The notes under the pieces: model-generated
What the model was told of the DNA's origin: nothing
Seen by the model: only the letters and a program-made list of their open reading frames with translations
Database searches by the model: none
DNA from: Dactylellina haptotyla
Lineage: Eukaryota; Ascomycota; Orbiliomycetes; Orbiliales; Orbiliaceae
Direction of reading: 5' to 3'
NCBI GenBank assembly: GCA_031310005.1
Contig: CM062385.1
Coordinates: 2,666,001-2,730,000, forward strand
Length of the DNA: 64,000 nt
Made by a program: the position numbers and the translations under genes
Shown here: piece by piece, positions 12,633-24,133 of the stretch
Numbering within the stretch: position 1 is the first letter of the stretch
How the letters are laid out: each line of letters begins with the position of its first letter

Positions 12633-14517
12633 CTATGACTCCCCGTTGACTTTTGCTTTCCCTTCTCTATCGATTACAAACATCACTGCGGCGTTTCGTC
12701 CTTTGATCTTCAACCACCGCCCCATTCTCATCTCCTGTCCGATTCCCGCGACAATAACACAGCTCTCATCTTCTCTGCCTGATGTTTTTTCGTAGACCGC
12801 AAGACTATTAACTACCCCTCTGAATGGGGTCTTTGTTTCTGCGTCATTTAGTTGTACACCTGTTCCCTCCTCAGTTTCCGCGGTGGCGCCTACACCGATC
12901 ATTCCCACGCTTTCTATGCTCTTCTTATCCTGACTGACCTTCCATGCGCGAATGCAGCCATCCCAACTGCCAGAGAAGAATGTATCAGAGTATGGTATTC
13001 CCGCGAGTGCAGTAACCTGATACGGTTGGCGAGGTATCTTTGGCGGCTCGGGATTTGCTTCCGCAGAGTGTTTAGCAGGATCTATCGGCGGCTGTAAGCC
13101 ATGTGCGAGGGGAACCGTGAACACCGGTTTCTTCTTAAACAGCGACCATAATGATAACGATCTGTCAAAGCCCAAAAATTAGCCCCTCCGTAACCCATCA
13201 ATATCGTAAAAAGATAAACATGGTAAAACATACCCATTATCACTCCCCGTGACAAAATACTCCTCGTCGACCATACAAACACAATCAATACTGCCCTCCA
13301 CATACCTTTCCTCCTCAGCCTGCGCATCTCCATCCCCTCTCCGTCGTCTGATCCTTCCTTCTCCACCACCTCTGAACACCAACTGCGTCTCGTCTATGAT
13401 CTTCCACAACCGTGCGCTCTTATCCCTCGCGCCGACACTGACGCACCTCTCGTACGCTAACGCATCAATCCCCACAACTTCATCTTGATGTCCAAACAGC
13501 GTCTCCACGTACGTCAACTCGTCCAAACTCCACAGTTTAATCGTCCGGTCCGAACTACAGCTGTACAATTGGTTCGTACCACGGCGGAACACCAATCCGT
13601 TTACGGAGTCGCGGTGGTGCTTGAACACTCGTAGTGGTTTCAGGCTTTCTGCATCCCAGATTACAATGCGGGAATCGCGGCCACCAGTGGCGACGAATTT
13701 GCCGTCCGGGGAGGCGGCGAGGCAGAGGATGCTGTCGATGTGGCCTTGGTATGTTGCATCGGTTTTGCGGACGCCCCGGGATGTAGAGCCCTTTACACAG
13801 CGGATTTGCTTGGGTTTCCGGCTCTCCTCTTGGTTTGTTTCTTTACTAGTGGTGCCTGTGACGGAGTTGATGACGGATTCTGGGAGCTGCCATTTGATTA
13901 GGGCGACATCTTTCGTAGCGGTATAAACGTAGGGACTGCAGATTGCGACGGCAGTGGTGGATTTGAATGCGTGGCGGAATTGGATGGGGAGGGAGGAGGA
14001 GAGGGCGAGGGAGGATGCGATGTGGCGGTAGAGTTTGCCGTGGGTTTCTGCGACTGAGGACTTTAGACGCTCGGCGATGTAGTCACGGTCAATTTCGGCA
14101 GCGTCGAAGCCGTGTTCTTCTGTCAGAGGATGAAGAGATCATGTTAGCTACCTATTTCAAACTTGATAACTTGATAGTAAAAGTTTAGACTAGAGAAGGA
14201 AGAGATGTACCAGTCTCAGTGCGCAGATTATCGAGATACTGCTGCGCCAGGCGCAATCGCTTCTCAGCTTCTGTTTCATCCTGGATTGACTCGTCGTCAC
14301 TCTCCGCGGTGGAGATTATGCTGGCAGAGTCTATTGAATCGTCGTCATCGCTGGATATCTCTTCGTCGCGGACCTGTCGCTTCTTCGAGGGACGAGATGC
14401 CGACGTCGAAGGCGGTTTCGAAGCACCAGACGGTTTTCTGGAGGAATTGTTTGGAGTATCTGCGCCTGACCGCTTGCGCTTCCGCTGCGAAGCGGGGACG
14501 GTGAAGAAGGAGGACAT
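12633..14517 (-). CDS. RRP9: U3 snoRNP-associated WD40 protein Rrp9
   Basis: Three exons, 14517-14211, 14119-13234 and 13161-12633, give about 573 residues. The N-terminus (MSSFFTVPASQRKRKRSG) is basic and disordered, followed by an acidic SDDDD patch and the conserved helix EKRLRLAQQYLDNLRTE. A WD40 propeller follows, with clear blades such as GHIDSILCLAASPDGKFVATGGRDSR in part, a blade ending SDRTIKLW and a late blade ending SGSWDGCIRAW. Rrp9 (human U3-55K) binds the box B/C part of U3 snoRNA and is needed for 18S rRNA processing in the nucleolus. An upstream in-frame ATG at 14559 would add 14 residues; the shorter form matches the family start. It is divergent from the proteasome gene at 14932. 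Confidence 0.9.
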
Positions 14518-14931
14518 GGGGAAGAGGTGGACGTGGGAGGGTGTTCTGTCGATGTGCACAAGAAGCTTTCGACTGGCGTCTTTCTTCCTTCCTCCAAATT
14601 TTTTGTGCAGGGATTCTCGCCCGAAGAAACTTTAAGCCGCATCGCACCGCCACAAAGAGCGAAAGCCACAACCCTCCACTACCTCGCGTGGCTGGTGCAC
14701 TCCAACACGAACAACGTCGCTGTGTAGCTTGCGTACTCCCACCTGGTTTACGATATCTTGAGCTTCCACCCCCTCGACACGACAACCGCATCTCCATCTC
14801 ACCCCGTCACGTAGTCCCTGGCATATCTGGAGCTCCAGGCAGACAAGTTCACTCTCGATAGCTTCTGGAATTCGCACAATCACACAACGGCATCCTCAGC
14901 AACAGCTGCAACCTAGCTCCCCTCCTCCACC
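14518..14931. promoter_or_regulatory. divergent promoter of RRP9 and PRE1
   Basis: A 414-base region between two divergently transcribed housekeeping genes. It is fairly GC-rich with pyrimidine-rich tracts just before the PRE1 start. No specific binding site is claimed. Confidence 0.5.
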
Positions 14932-15597
14932 ATGTACGTCCCCTCCCACGCACACCCACTGCAAGATATGGTCCATTCCAAATTCTAACCTCGATGTGAC
15001 AAAAAATTTAGGGACGTCTTACTCGGCATCCGTGGCAAGGACTTCGTGCTAATCGGCACCTCCAAAGCCTTCCTCCACGGCATCACGGTCGTCAAGGACA
15101 CCGACGACAAAACCCGCGCCCTAAACGACCACACCCTCCTCGCCTTCTCCGGCGAAGCAGGAGACACCATCCAATTCGCCGAATTCATCCAGGCAAACAC
15201 GCAACTCTACACGATGCGGCACTCCTGCGATCTACCCGTCTCCTCCGTTGCCAGCTTTGTCCGCTCCGAGCTCGCCAGCAGCCTGCGCAGCCGCCACCCG
15301 TACACGGTCAACATGCTTATCGGCGGGTACGATGCTAAAAAGGAACAGCCGGAGCTGTACTGGCTAGACTACCTCGCTTCATCGGCGGAGATTCCTTACG
15401 CGGCACACGGGTACGCGCAATACTACTGTTTGAGTATTCTGGACGCGCATTACAAGAAGGGCATGGGCGTCGACGAGGTGGTGGGGCTGATGAAGGATTG
15501 TCACGCGGAGTTGAAGAGGAGGATGCCGATTGATTTTAAGGGCCTACAGGTTAAACTTGTGAATAAAGACGGGATCAGCGAGCTAGAAGGCTTCTAA
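14932..15597 (+). CDS. PRE1: 20S proteasome subunit beta-4
   Basis: 195-residue beta-type proteasome subunit. The start codon is split: AT at 14932-14933, an intron 14934-15011 (GTACGT to TTTAG), then G at 15012, giving MDVLLGIRGKDFVLIGTSKA. Family marks include the DDKTR..L..HTLLAFSGEAGDT block, a FAEFIQANTQLY helix, NMLIGGYD and PYAAHGYAQYY, as in yeast Pre1. Beta-4 is a catalytically silent subunit of the inner beta ring, and no N-terminal catalytic Thr is expected or seen. It shares a promoter region with RRP9. Length matches the family (198 in yeast). Confidence 0.93.
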
Positions 15598-16325
15598 AGG
15601 ATGGAATTTTGAGCTTTTGGTAATTAAAAAAAGTAAAAAATCTAGGCATGCATATATAGATAGCATGAAATACCAGGTGCAGTTTTGTGAATAAGCTGCA
15701 TTTACGAAGATTATGATTTATCAAAACGTAGGTTGGTGATTGTGATGGCCAGATGGGATGGCGTGGTAGGTGGGCAGGCTCCAATACGCCGCGTCACCCA
15801 TCATTAAATATATGAGTCGGTACGGCATCTGAATATTACAGTTCACTTGATATAGTCTGCCTAGAAACCCGACAAGACGCAAAGAATAGCCCGTCGGTTT
15901 GTAGTCACAATGCAGTCGAAGGGAGAGAAACTATCACCCGGCCAGAGCATCAATCAAGAACGATTAGAAATAAGTTGGAGGAAAAAAAGGCTGTGACCCT
16001 CAAATATCTTTATCAATTGACCACGAGAAATAAAGACGCAAGTAAAAATAATTAAGAATGGTACACAGTTTGTGACATTTCCAAAACACGTTTGCTTGTG
16101 ATATGCATCCAATGAATTCTGGAGTGTGAAAAAGAAACCGCTGTGTGTTTTCCCTGCTATCCCCTGCATCGACATCACCAAAACACGTAGACACGTGGAA
16201 TAATGTAAGAACGAGAGAGAGGACTCTCCTCTCCTAGAAAATACCCCATCACTCAACGGAAGCCCGCATGTCTCGGAGAGTCCCACCGAGAAGGAGATGC
16301 ACACACAGCCCGAGATGTGAGCCGT
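15598..16325. other. 3' intergenic between PRE1 and tropomyosin
   Basis: This segment lies between two convergent genes and would hold both 3' UTRs. No coding signal was seen. Confidence 0.4.
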
Positions 16326-17138
16326 TTAGATGCCCTCGAGGGAGGCGGCGAGGTCGTCGAGTTCCTTCTTGGTGTTCTTGTGCTCCTGGCATTCCTTCTC
16401 GTACTTCTGCTCCCATGAGTCGCGTTCCGCCTCAGCGGCCGTGACCTTGCGTTCATAGTGTTCGGCCTTGACATCGGTAACACGGAGCCTAGAATTAAGT
16501 ATCATCAATCCCGAATCAGTTTTTCTATGTTCTTTTAAATTTGAAAGTTTGTACCTGATAGCTAGCTGGAAAGAGGCATAGGTATAGGGAGGGGAGCGGA
16601 AGGTAGTTAGCAAGATCTGAACCACAACGGAGGCAATACATACTTCTCGACGGTCTCCTTGAGCTGCTTCTCAAGGCTCTCGGTCTCCTCCTCGAGAACA
16701 GTGACCTTCCTCTGCAGGTTGTCACTGGTGGTTCCATGTTGCGCACCTTCTAGAGCTTCCTTCTTAGCAGCTGAGAGCTGTTCCTCGAGCTTGTCGACAT
16801 CGGCTTCGAGAGTGGTGTTTCTGTGGGTTAAGGAGGACACAGCTTGGTCTTTGGTGGAAGATTCTTCTTCGAGCTTCTTGATCGTTTCCTTCAATTCCCG
16901 GATGGTTGCGTCTTGCTCCTCAATCTTGGCTCCCTGAGAGCTAAGCTTCTGTTGATTTTCAATCCCGAGAAGGGGGGCAGTTAGTTCAAAGTGTTCCGTG
17001 TAGAATCTTCGCCACAAGGGGTGGGGGGTCAATTGATAAGGCGGTGTTGAGGTCAAACTGAGAGATTGTGAAGGCGGGGAGGGGCGGGGCGGGGCAAGAC
17101 GGGATAGCCTCAAAACGTACCTCCTTAATTCTGTCCAT
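16326..17138 (-). CDS. tropomyosin
   Basis: Three exons give 161 residues, the length of fission yeast Cdc8. Exon 1 is 17138-17121 and encodes only MDRIKE, followed by an intron to 16949. Exon 2 is 16948-16644 and exon 3 is 16488-16326. The protein is one continuous coiled coil with heptad spacing and no prolines (for example KLEEESSTKDQAVSSLTHRN), ending LAASLEGI. Tropomyosin polymerises along formin-nucleated actin cables and is needed for polarised growth and cytokinesis. The 155-base intron between exons 2 and 3 contains extra splice-like sites and an 11-base possible micro-exon, which would introduce a stop and so is not used in this model. Confidence 0.9.
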
Positions 17139-18250
17139 TTTGAAGTATTATTTTTTTCGTGGTAACAAGATATAAAACTGTAGAAACTGAGAGGAGGAAA
17201 ACGACGGTGCACGGGAGGTCGATGGGAGGGTGAATTCTAGAGGAAGAGAGAAGGTTGACCAAGGAGTTAGTCGGACTGTTGTTGCGGTGTAGTCTGTCTG
17301 TCTTACGTGTTTTATTGGATGCAGGGGAGAGCAGCAGCAGGCAGGCAGCTCAGGTGGGGTTGTTGCAGCAGCAGCACATCGAAGGAGGGGGTCATACATA
17401 CAAAACGAGGACGGCGAGATGCTATTCTACTACGACTACGGGGAGAAGGAGAAGGAGAAGGAGACGGAGGAGAGGAAGTCCAGCTGGTATATATTTATTT
17501 ACGTATTTATTGGATGAGATGGCAATTTGAGGGGGCGGAAGAAGAGGAGGTGTCCTTGGGCCCTCAGCAGCGAGTGAGCTTCGTCTCTGCGCGGGAGGCG
17601 GCCACTCTGCCGGCTCAGATTAGCTACTCCATCCACCCACTCGAACTACAAATTGGCTGTTGAGAGGGGCACGCTCCTCTCGCTCGGGTGGATCCCGGGC
17701 GCTGTGTTGCGGCGTGAGTTGGGGCCTGTGTTGGCGCCTGTGTTGGCGCCTGTGTTGCAAAGATGTGTTGCTGACTCAGCCCGTTGCTGTGGTGATCCGC
17801 CCACTCTGTTTACCCCCCACGACAACGACCCCGACAACACCATCGCGACCTCTGTCTCTCCATCTCTATCTTCTATCGACGGATGCCGCTAGGTGAAGGC
17901 TCTCGTTCTCTCTCGTCGATGATATCTGTAGCCTATACATATGCTTGTGTCTTGTAATCTGCCCGTCTCAAACCTACTCGTCTGACGGATACATAAAACA
18001 GCTCAAATCTTGTCGTAGCTGGGCTTCTCAAACTGCTACGCTACACTCCATTCCGAGGCGCTTCGCATGCAGCATCGCTAATATTAAAACCCTTCCGCCC
18101 CTCTCAAATTTTAAATAAATAATTATATATATATGACAGCCTTTACACGAACCCGGTCCCTTTTAATTGTACCACCACCCACATCAATCAGCCAACTTTT
18201 CTCTCTTCATCGAATATTGTCACGACTGTTACGACCAACCTCCTCTAAAG
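17139..18250. promoter_or_regulatory. divergent promoter of tropomyosin and the securin candidate
   Basis: A 1.1-kb region between two divergent genes. It is strongly purine-rich on the plus strand around 17430-17475 (GAGAAG-type repeats), so the tropomyosin leader is pyrimidine-rich. It also carries a short 12-base tandem repeat at 17724-17758. Short open frames here show no family similarity. Confidence 0.45.
17724..17758. repeat. 12-base tandem repeat, about 3 copies
   Basis: The unit GCCTGTGTTGGC is repeated twice exactly, followed by a third copy that is one base short. It lies within the promoter region between tropomyosin and the securin candidate. Confidence 0.85.
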
Positions 18251-19534
18251 ATGATGCTCTCAGCCCGCGACCAGGAGAATCGCGTCCAGCTCGGTGGTGT
18301 CCAGACTGGCAAGAACCAGTTCCCAAAAACACCCGGCCAAGGTCCAGCGAAGACACCCTTCGGCGGGAAGAGGAATGACGAGAACGGCGTCAGTGCCATG
18401 CCCATCGCTGGCAAGACCGCCTTCAAAGCTCACGCCGATGCCTTCCAAACCCCTCTCGGTGCGTACCAAGCTATGCATTATCCTCCTAGATCACACGGAG
18501 CCTAACCTGCTAACCTACTTCCCCATCCAGGCCCTCGAAGCCGTGTTCCCCTCGGGGGCAAAGACACCAACGTGAAGGCGAAACACACCATCCAATTCAA
18601 CGACCCTCTCCAGCAAACCGGCAAGCCCAACAAGGCGCCGCCCTCCTCCACCAAACAGACCACCCGTCTCCGTCGCCAGACCCGCCTTTCTGTTACCCCC
18701 GCCAAACCCATCACCCAAGACGAGGACGACGTTCCCGAAATCGAATATATCCCTCCACCCCCAAAGGAATTGCCAGACGTCCCAGAGGATTATGTTAGAA
18801 TCAATGTCGGTGTCATTAAGCAAAACCTCTTCAGAGATGCAAACTCCACCCCTCTATACGATGCCAAACGCCGCGAGCAGTTTCAAAAGCTCACCGAACA
18901 CGATGAAGCTAAAGAAGAGGAAGAACTCCGCCTCAAAGTAGAAGCCATGCTTCTCGAGATGGAACGCGGCACCGAAAAAGGGAAACAAGCCTGGAAAGAA
19001 CTCGACTCCATGGATTTCGACGGCGACGTCACCGTTAGAGAGAAGAAGCGTGTCCCAGCTACCACTCGAGCCTACGAAACTGCCACCAAGTCCAGCCTCG
19101 CCAAACGTGGACCTTCCCGTCCCGCTTCTGCCCTCTCCAACAAGAGCGGAAATAGCGGCACTGTTAGAAAGCCATCATCGTCGGCCCTGCATACCCGCAA
19201 GCCATCTGTTCCCACGAACAAAATGGTCCAACATCCGCGAGAGAATCCACGTACGGGCCTCGTCCCATCGATCACCAAACACGGCGACTATCACAACGCC
19301 GTTGGGCGTAAGCTCGGTCCAATCTATCGTGACGAAATCTTGGAAGCGAAGCGTAAAGTCGACTCGGGTGAGTGCGGTGTTAACGATATCGACTACGACG
19401 AGTTGGAAGAGCGAGCCCTTCGCGAGAGTGAGAAGCGGGTCACGCCCAAGGAGGATATCGAACAGAAAATGCGGGATCTCTTTAGAATGGACGACGAAGA
19501 TGATGAGGTTTACCAGATTCCTTTGGATTTCTAA
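18251..19534 (+). CDS. securin candidate (Cut2-like, PF04856 type)
   Basis: Two exons, 18251-18458 and 18531-19534, encode about 403 residues. The N-terminal 110 residues are basic and disordered, with repeated GGK and TP motifs. Across the splice junction lies RVPLGGKDTN, which fits an APC/C destruction box of RxxLGGKxTN form. Near residue 155 is EIEYIPPPPKELP, which resembles the DIEYMPPP motif I recall from fission yeast Cut2. The C-terminal half is charged and partly coiled-coil, ending in a very acidic tail (MDDEDDEVYQIPLDF). Securin inhibits separase until anaphase. A more distant N-terminal sequence around DQENRVQL could act as a KEN-like signal but is not a canonical KEN box. The call rests on two short motifs and the overall charge layout. 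Confidence 0.6.
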
Positions 19535-20249
19535 TCTCACATTCCTTCTTTTTGTTTCCTTCTAATATGTGGATTTCCCCTCTCCTTGATTTGATATCCC
19601 TCTGTATTGCATGTCTTAATGAGCCTTTGTTCCCCTTTCCTATTTGATAATACTTCCTCCCAACATGTGTTTTCTTCTTCGGATTCGTTTCTTTGCGAAC
19701 TTTTTTGGTATGACGGTTGGTGGGTGGATGGCGTGAACCGGGTGTTTCGAAACTTTCCTCCTCGTTATGCTTCTCTATTTTTTTTTGAATCTTGTACAAC
19801 AGACAGGAGTTGGAATGAGCGGTTGTTGGTCCTGGTGCTTGAAAAATGTACACTAGATGCTTCTGTATCCCCCCCTTTGGTCCCGTGGCCAAAACCTTGT
19901 GAACCAGCCGATATGAGCTGCGGCATGTTAGGCTTTTCTTCTCCGCCATGCTATCACTACGAGGCGAGAGAAAGCCCTCTAAAAATGAATGAAAAAATAA
20001 AGTATGAAGAAAAAAAGACAACTTTTATTGATTCTAGCTGGCCGGTGAATAATAAAATCCTATGAACGCCGTTTGCTTGTGGTATATATACATTCTCTAG
20101 CTTGATCGTTAAAACTCGATTTGTTAGATCTTGGACTCGTGCGTTCAAGAGATCCTCAGCAAACTTGGAAGTCCGTGTCCCTCGATCAATCGTGATAACT
20201 CAAAGTCCCTATAGTCTATAGTTCGTTCCCCCGTACTTCGATCGAATAG
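19535..20249. other. 3' intergenic between securin candidate and TRM112
   Basis: Convergent 3' region. No coding signal was seen; T-rich stretches probably belong to the 3' UTRs. Confidence 0.4.
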
Positions 20250-20876
20250 TTACACTAAAACCTCAGCGTAGTTAGCCCAACCGTGTCAGACAGCATGTAG
20301 GTATATATATATATGTATGCATATACCAATTAAAGATAAAAGGGAGGGAGGAAACTTACCCAAATGACTTGGCAGCAAGAAATTCGCCACGGTCTGATGA
20401 ATCCCATACTCGAACCCGCAGCTCCCACACACCATCTTACCCTCCACGACCTCCGTCTCCATCAACACTTTATGCAACATCCTCATCGTCTTCTCGTCCT
20501 CGTCGTTAGCGCCCATGCTCATCGCTGTATCGTCCCCGTCCGATGGCGACGAAGCGGCAGAAGGGGTAGATATCCTGGCCACGTCCGGCTTGGAATCCGG
20601 TAGCGAAAAGCCGAGTTCTTTGCTACTCGTTACCAGGGCGGGCCAGTCGAGGCGCGGGAGTAGGTTAGAGAGGAGAACTGGGTTGTACGGGACCGATTTG
20701 GAGGCTAGTTCGGCGTCTTTGAAGTGTAGTGGGAAGGATAGCGGGGAGGATTTGCAGGCTTTGACGGCGCAGGAAAGGAAGTTTGCTGTATTTGAAGAAG
20801 GAAGTTTATTAGTTTATGAAAGATTGATTATTTGAGAGAGGTTCAAAGTGTCGTTTTCACCTGTTAAGAGCTTCAT
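20250..20876 (-). CDS. TRM112: methyltransferase activator subunit Trm112
   Basis: Exons 20876-20861 (MKLLT), 20785-20360 and a final coding exon of only 5 bases, 20254-20250 (TG TAA), which supplies the conserved C-terminal SHLV. The product has about 148 residues. Family marks are ANFLSCAVKAC, FPLHFKDAEL, LLPRLDWPAL, the helix around MRMLHKVLMETEVVEGKMVC, GSCGFEYGI and NFLLPSHLV. Trm112 binds and activates several methyltransferases (Trm9, Trm11, Mtq2, Bud23), linking tRNA, eRF1 and 18S rRNA modification. A zinc site normally uses four cysteines; the pair CGSC is visible. The middle contains a low-complexity insertion (SAASSPSDGDD) not present in yeast. Confidence 0.93.
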
Positions 20877-21486
20877 TATTGCGGTGGGGTGTGGTTACGA
20901 TGGCGGGGTTGTATCAGTTTGTGTGAACTGAAGCTTTCGTTGTAGTGATGGGTGTAGTTTTTGGTTGTCGCTAAGATGGGTCGCAAAAAAAAAAAAGTTA
21001 GAGCACAGCAAGCGAGCGAGCTATTACCCATGACGGCCAGGCTACAACAGCGGGGCAGATGGTACTCTTGCGATTAAAAGAAGCTTCGGTGAGCTATGCG
21101 ATACAGGAATTAGCATGTATTTTATATTTATATCCTCAAGAAATATATGCAGTTATCACGTGATATCCTATCCTTTGAAGCCAGACTCTACGAAGCTCGT
21201 ACTATGCTCTCACGCAACATCAATCATATACCTTACCGCCAATTTTATCCTATCACATCTTGAAGCCCGCAAGTACACCGGCGAAACATCAGTGATACCA
21301 CCACTTTTGAGGCATACCTGCCACCGAGGGACTTCTTCCATTAAATCGCTTTTGAATCTAAAGCCGACAAAAGAAGAGAAGAAAAGAAGAAGAAGAAGGA
21401 AGAAATGTAATGTGAAAAGAAGAAACCTAAGCGAACAAATCCAAAAAAAAGCAGTAAATAATTATATACTTTTAATCATCGTCTTA
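20877..21486. other. intergenic upstream of TRM112, downstream of eIF3m
   Basis: No coding signal was seen. It holds an A-rich run near 20985-20996 and a purine-rich stretch near 21369-21405. Confidence 0.4.
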
Positions 21487-23033
21487 CGCCTCCCCCAAAA
21501 CTCCGTCCCCAGAGTGCTGCAACATCCTCTCCGCCGCTGTCTTCTCCTTCTCCGTCTGGTTCTCTACCTGCTTCCTCGCCGCCACCACAACCTCCTTGAT
21601 ATTCCTCAAACTCTCCTTCCAGGTCTCCAGTCTATTCTGAATCTCAACCCACTCCTGTCTCTCAAACTTCCTGTATGTGACTCGATGGATCAGGAACGTC
21701 TGGTTCAACTGCGACAGCTTGCCCTCGACTAATCCGGCACGAATGACATCGATGACCCACAGCTCGACGTCCTCAGCGGGGATGCGCAGTCCTGTTGCGA
21801 TGCGGGAGTATGCTAGCGAGCGATCCGGGGAGGCGGCACCGAGGGATGCGAGTGTTAGGAGGCGCATTTTGCGGGTTACGATCGCTTCGTCGATGTCTAT
21901 TTAAAACATATTAGCTTTGATACCCTACCAGTCGTATATTTCTATAGATATTTTAAGAGGCGAAGTGGTAGATAGGGAACGTACTATTCTGCTCGAGCCA
22001 GCCATCACGCTCCTCGATGAATTCCTCGAGATCCTGGTATTCGCCGCCGACAAAGATCTCAAAGAGCTGGTATAGATCCGGCTGCTCGCCCGCGAGGGCC
22101 TTGATGGGCTCGAGGGTTGTCAGGTCGCCGAATTCCATGTGGTGAGGCAGGGAGATGGCGGCCTTGACGACGCGGACGGCAATTTCCTGGGCTTCTTCTT
22201 CGTCTGCTTCGTCGGCGGGGAAGCGCTGGAGGGCTTGGAGGAGTAATTCATAAAATAGGCTTTTTTTAGACTTTGTTAGCTCTATGCCTTTCCGTGTATT
22301 ATAGTCATGGATATATAGGTAGGTATATATATTTGTGAGATAAAACATACCTATCACCCGCCTTCTCGGCGACATTGGCAACCATGACCAACACCTCCCG
22401 GGTATGTTCGATACCAGCATCCCATTCCGACAACCAACGGTCCAGGCTCTTCAGCTGGGGTTTCAGGGCCTCGAAGAGTCCGTTCTCCTCGACGATGGTG
22501 ACAATGTTTCTGAATACTTCGGATCGTAACGAGGAGTTTGGCGGGAGGACGTTGAAGATTGTTGTGAGGATCGAGAGGGAGAGGGAGGGACCGTTAGAGG
22601 AGTTCTTCAGCGGGAGGGCGAGGTTGGCGGTGACGGTGTCGAGGAGGGAAGGGAGGAGCGGGGAGGTCCGTATTAGGTGGATGAGGAGGTTGTAGGCTGG
22701 GATATATTCTGTTTATTTCTTCGTCAGCATTCGAACTATATCATCGCATATATATGTCTATGTGGGGTATATATGTATATGATACGATGAAGTATGGGTT
22801 TATATAAGGGGAGGAAAGGGATGTATACCCTTCTCAGGAGCTTGCGATAGAGCAGAGCTAGCTTCGACGAGCTTCTCCATGACATCTTCCTTCTCGCCCT
22901 TCTCGAGCATTGGCTGTAGTTCCGGCACGAGGGTTGGTTCGCCGCCTTTCAGAGAGTCAATGTACTCTGCCAGCTCGGCGACTTGGTCGTCGAAGGAGCC
23001 CTCTACGAGGAGGGTATTGACTGCGGATGCCAT
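21487..23033 (-). CDS. translation initiation factor eIF3 subunit M
   Basis: Four exons, 23033-22829, 22708-22351, 22259-21985 and 21896-21487, give about 415 residues. The N-terminus (MASAVNTLLVEGSFDDQVAELAEYID) and the later SLPHHMEFGDLTTLEPIKAL block match fungal eIF3m. The C-terminal third is a PCI winged helix (KMRLLTLASLGA, YSRIATGLRIPAEDVELWVID, GKLSQLNQTFLIHRVTYRKF), followed by a helical tail. eIF3m is part of the octameric PCI/MPN core of eIF3 on the 40S subunit. All junctions are in frame with GT-AG borders. Confidence 0.9.
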
Positions 23034-24133
23034 GATGGGCGTATGTGAGTTATGTGCAGGTGGGGCGAAGTTTTTATATCGAAGTCTAAGCTCTTCGCAA
23101 TGCTATTTCAAGTCGACAGACGGGGGCCGGTAACCGGGAGAATGGTCGGAAAGGGAATTGGTAAAGCGGTATCCCGGGGATTTCTCGTAAGAGGTAGGAT
23201 TAGACCGTTGATGTCGGGCTTGGAATGGTTCGAGGTGGGATGGGGGGGTTCCAACTGTTGCCGTCGTCGAATTTGCTGGCTATTCCCAATTTCGCAGTCA
23301 ACTTTTTTTTCTTTGTTCAGTTTTGTGCGCAACACATCTACCGCGCCAAGACTTGTGGTCGAAACGAGACGCCCGTTTGTCCGTTTACATGTTTCCTGAT
23401 TGGGAGAGCATACCTAACTACAGAACCAACACGAAGAGTGCGCTGCAGTACTCCCAAAATGTGATTATCGTCTGTCTGTTCGTTCCTCAAGTTGGTAGGT
23501 TGGATAACGAGACCAGGTGCTCGTTTCTGTCTAGCTTGATGCTTTTTTTGGAAAGTTGGCTCTCTCTCGCTTTCGCACGGTGTTGCATTCCTCGAACCGC
23601 GGCCGGCCTTCCTAACAAATTCACGCATGTTATCACGGACCGATTGATAACTAAGCACCGAGTAATAGCTCCTCGTGTGCCGCGCCCTCCAAAAGTGTAA
23701 TGTAGGTCGGTCAGTCAGGCACGAGAGTATTTGTATTTATAATAAATACTAGGGGCCAAGCTAGCTCGCGGTACGCACATGTACACACACACGATTCGGC
23801 AGCAAAGCTACAAGTACCTGATCTGTTGCATTGCATTTCTGTCCCCCTCTGTCTGCCCCAGAGTTAAATTCGAATTTTGGAATCTGGGAACCCACTTTCT
23901 TTTTTCGTTTCGCACCCACCCCGCGTAAATACACCCAACCACTGCCACCAACGGACGGAGTCCTCGATCCGACAGGGAAACCTGTTAAAAGTATAAGTAG
24001 GGGCGCAAAAGCGTAAAACTCTCTCTCTCTCGCATAACCGATAATCAATCGATTTTGTACTACCTACTATCGATAGTTGCACTCTGCCGAATATATATAT
24101 CTTCGTAGATCTCGAAAACAAGAATATCTCAAG
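23034..24133. promoter_or_regulatory. divergent promoter of eIF3m and a methyltransferase gene
   Basis: A 1.1-kb region between two divergent genes. Short open frames overlap on both strands but show no family similarity. A short CT-repeat run lies near 24020-24033, just before the methyltransferase leader. Confidence 0.4.

Noticed and set aside
16550-16565. 11-base tropomyosin micro-exon
   Set aside because: In the reading frame it gives an immediate stop; skipping it restores the family sequence.
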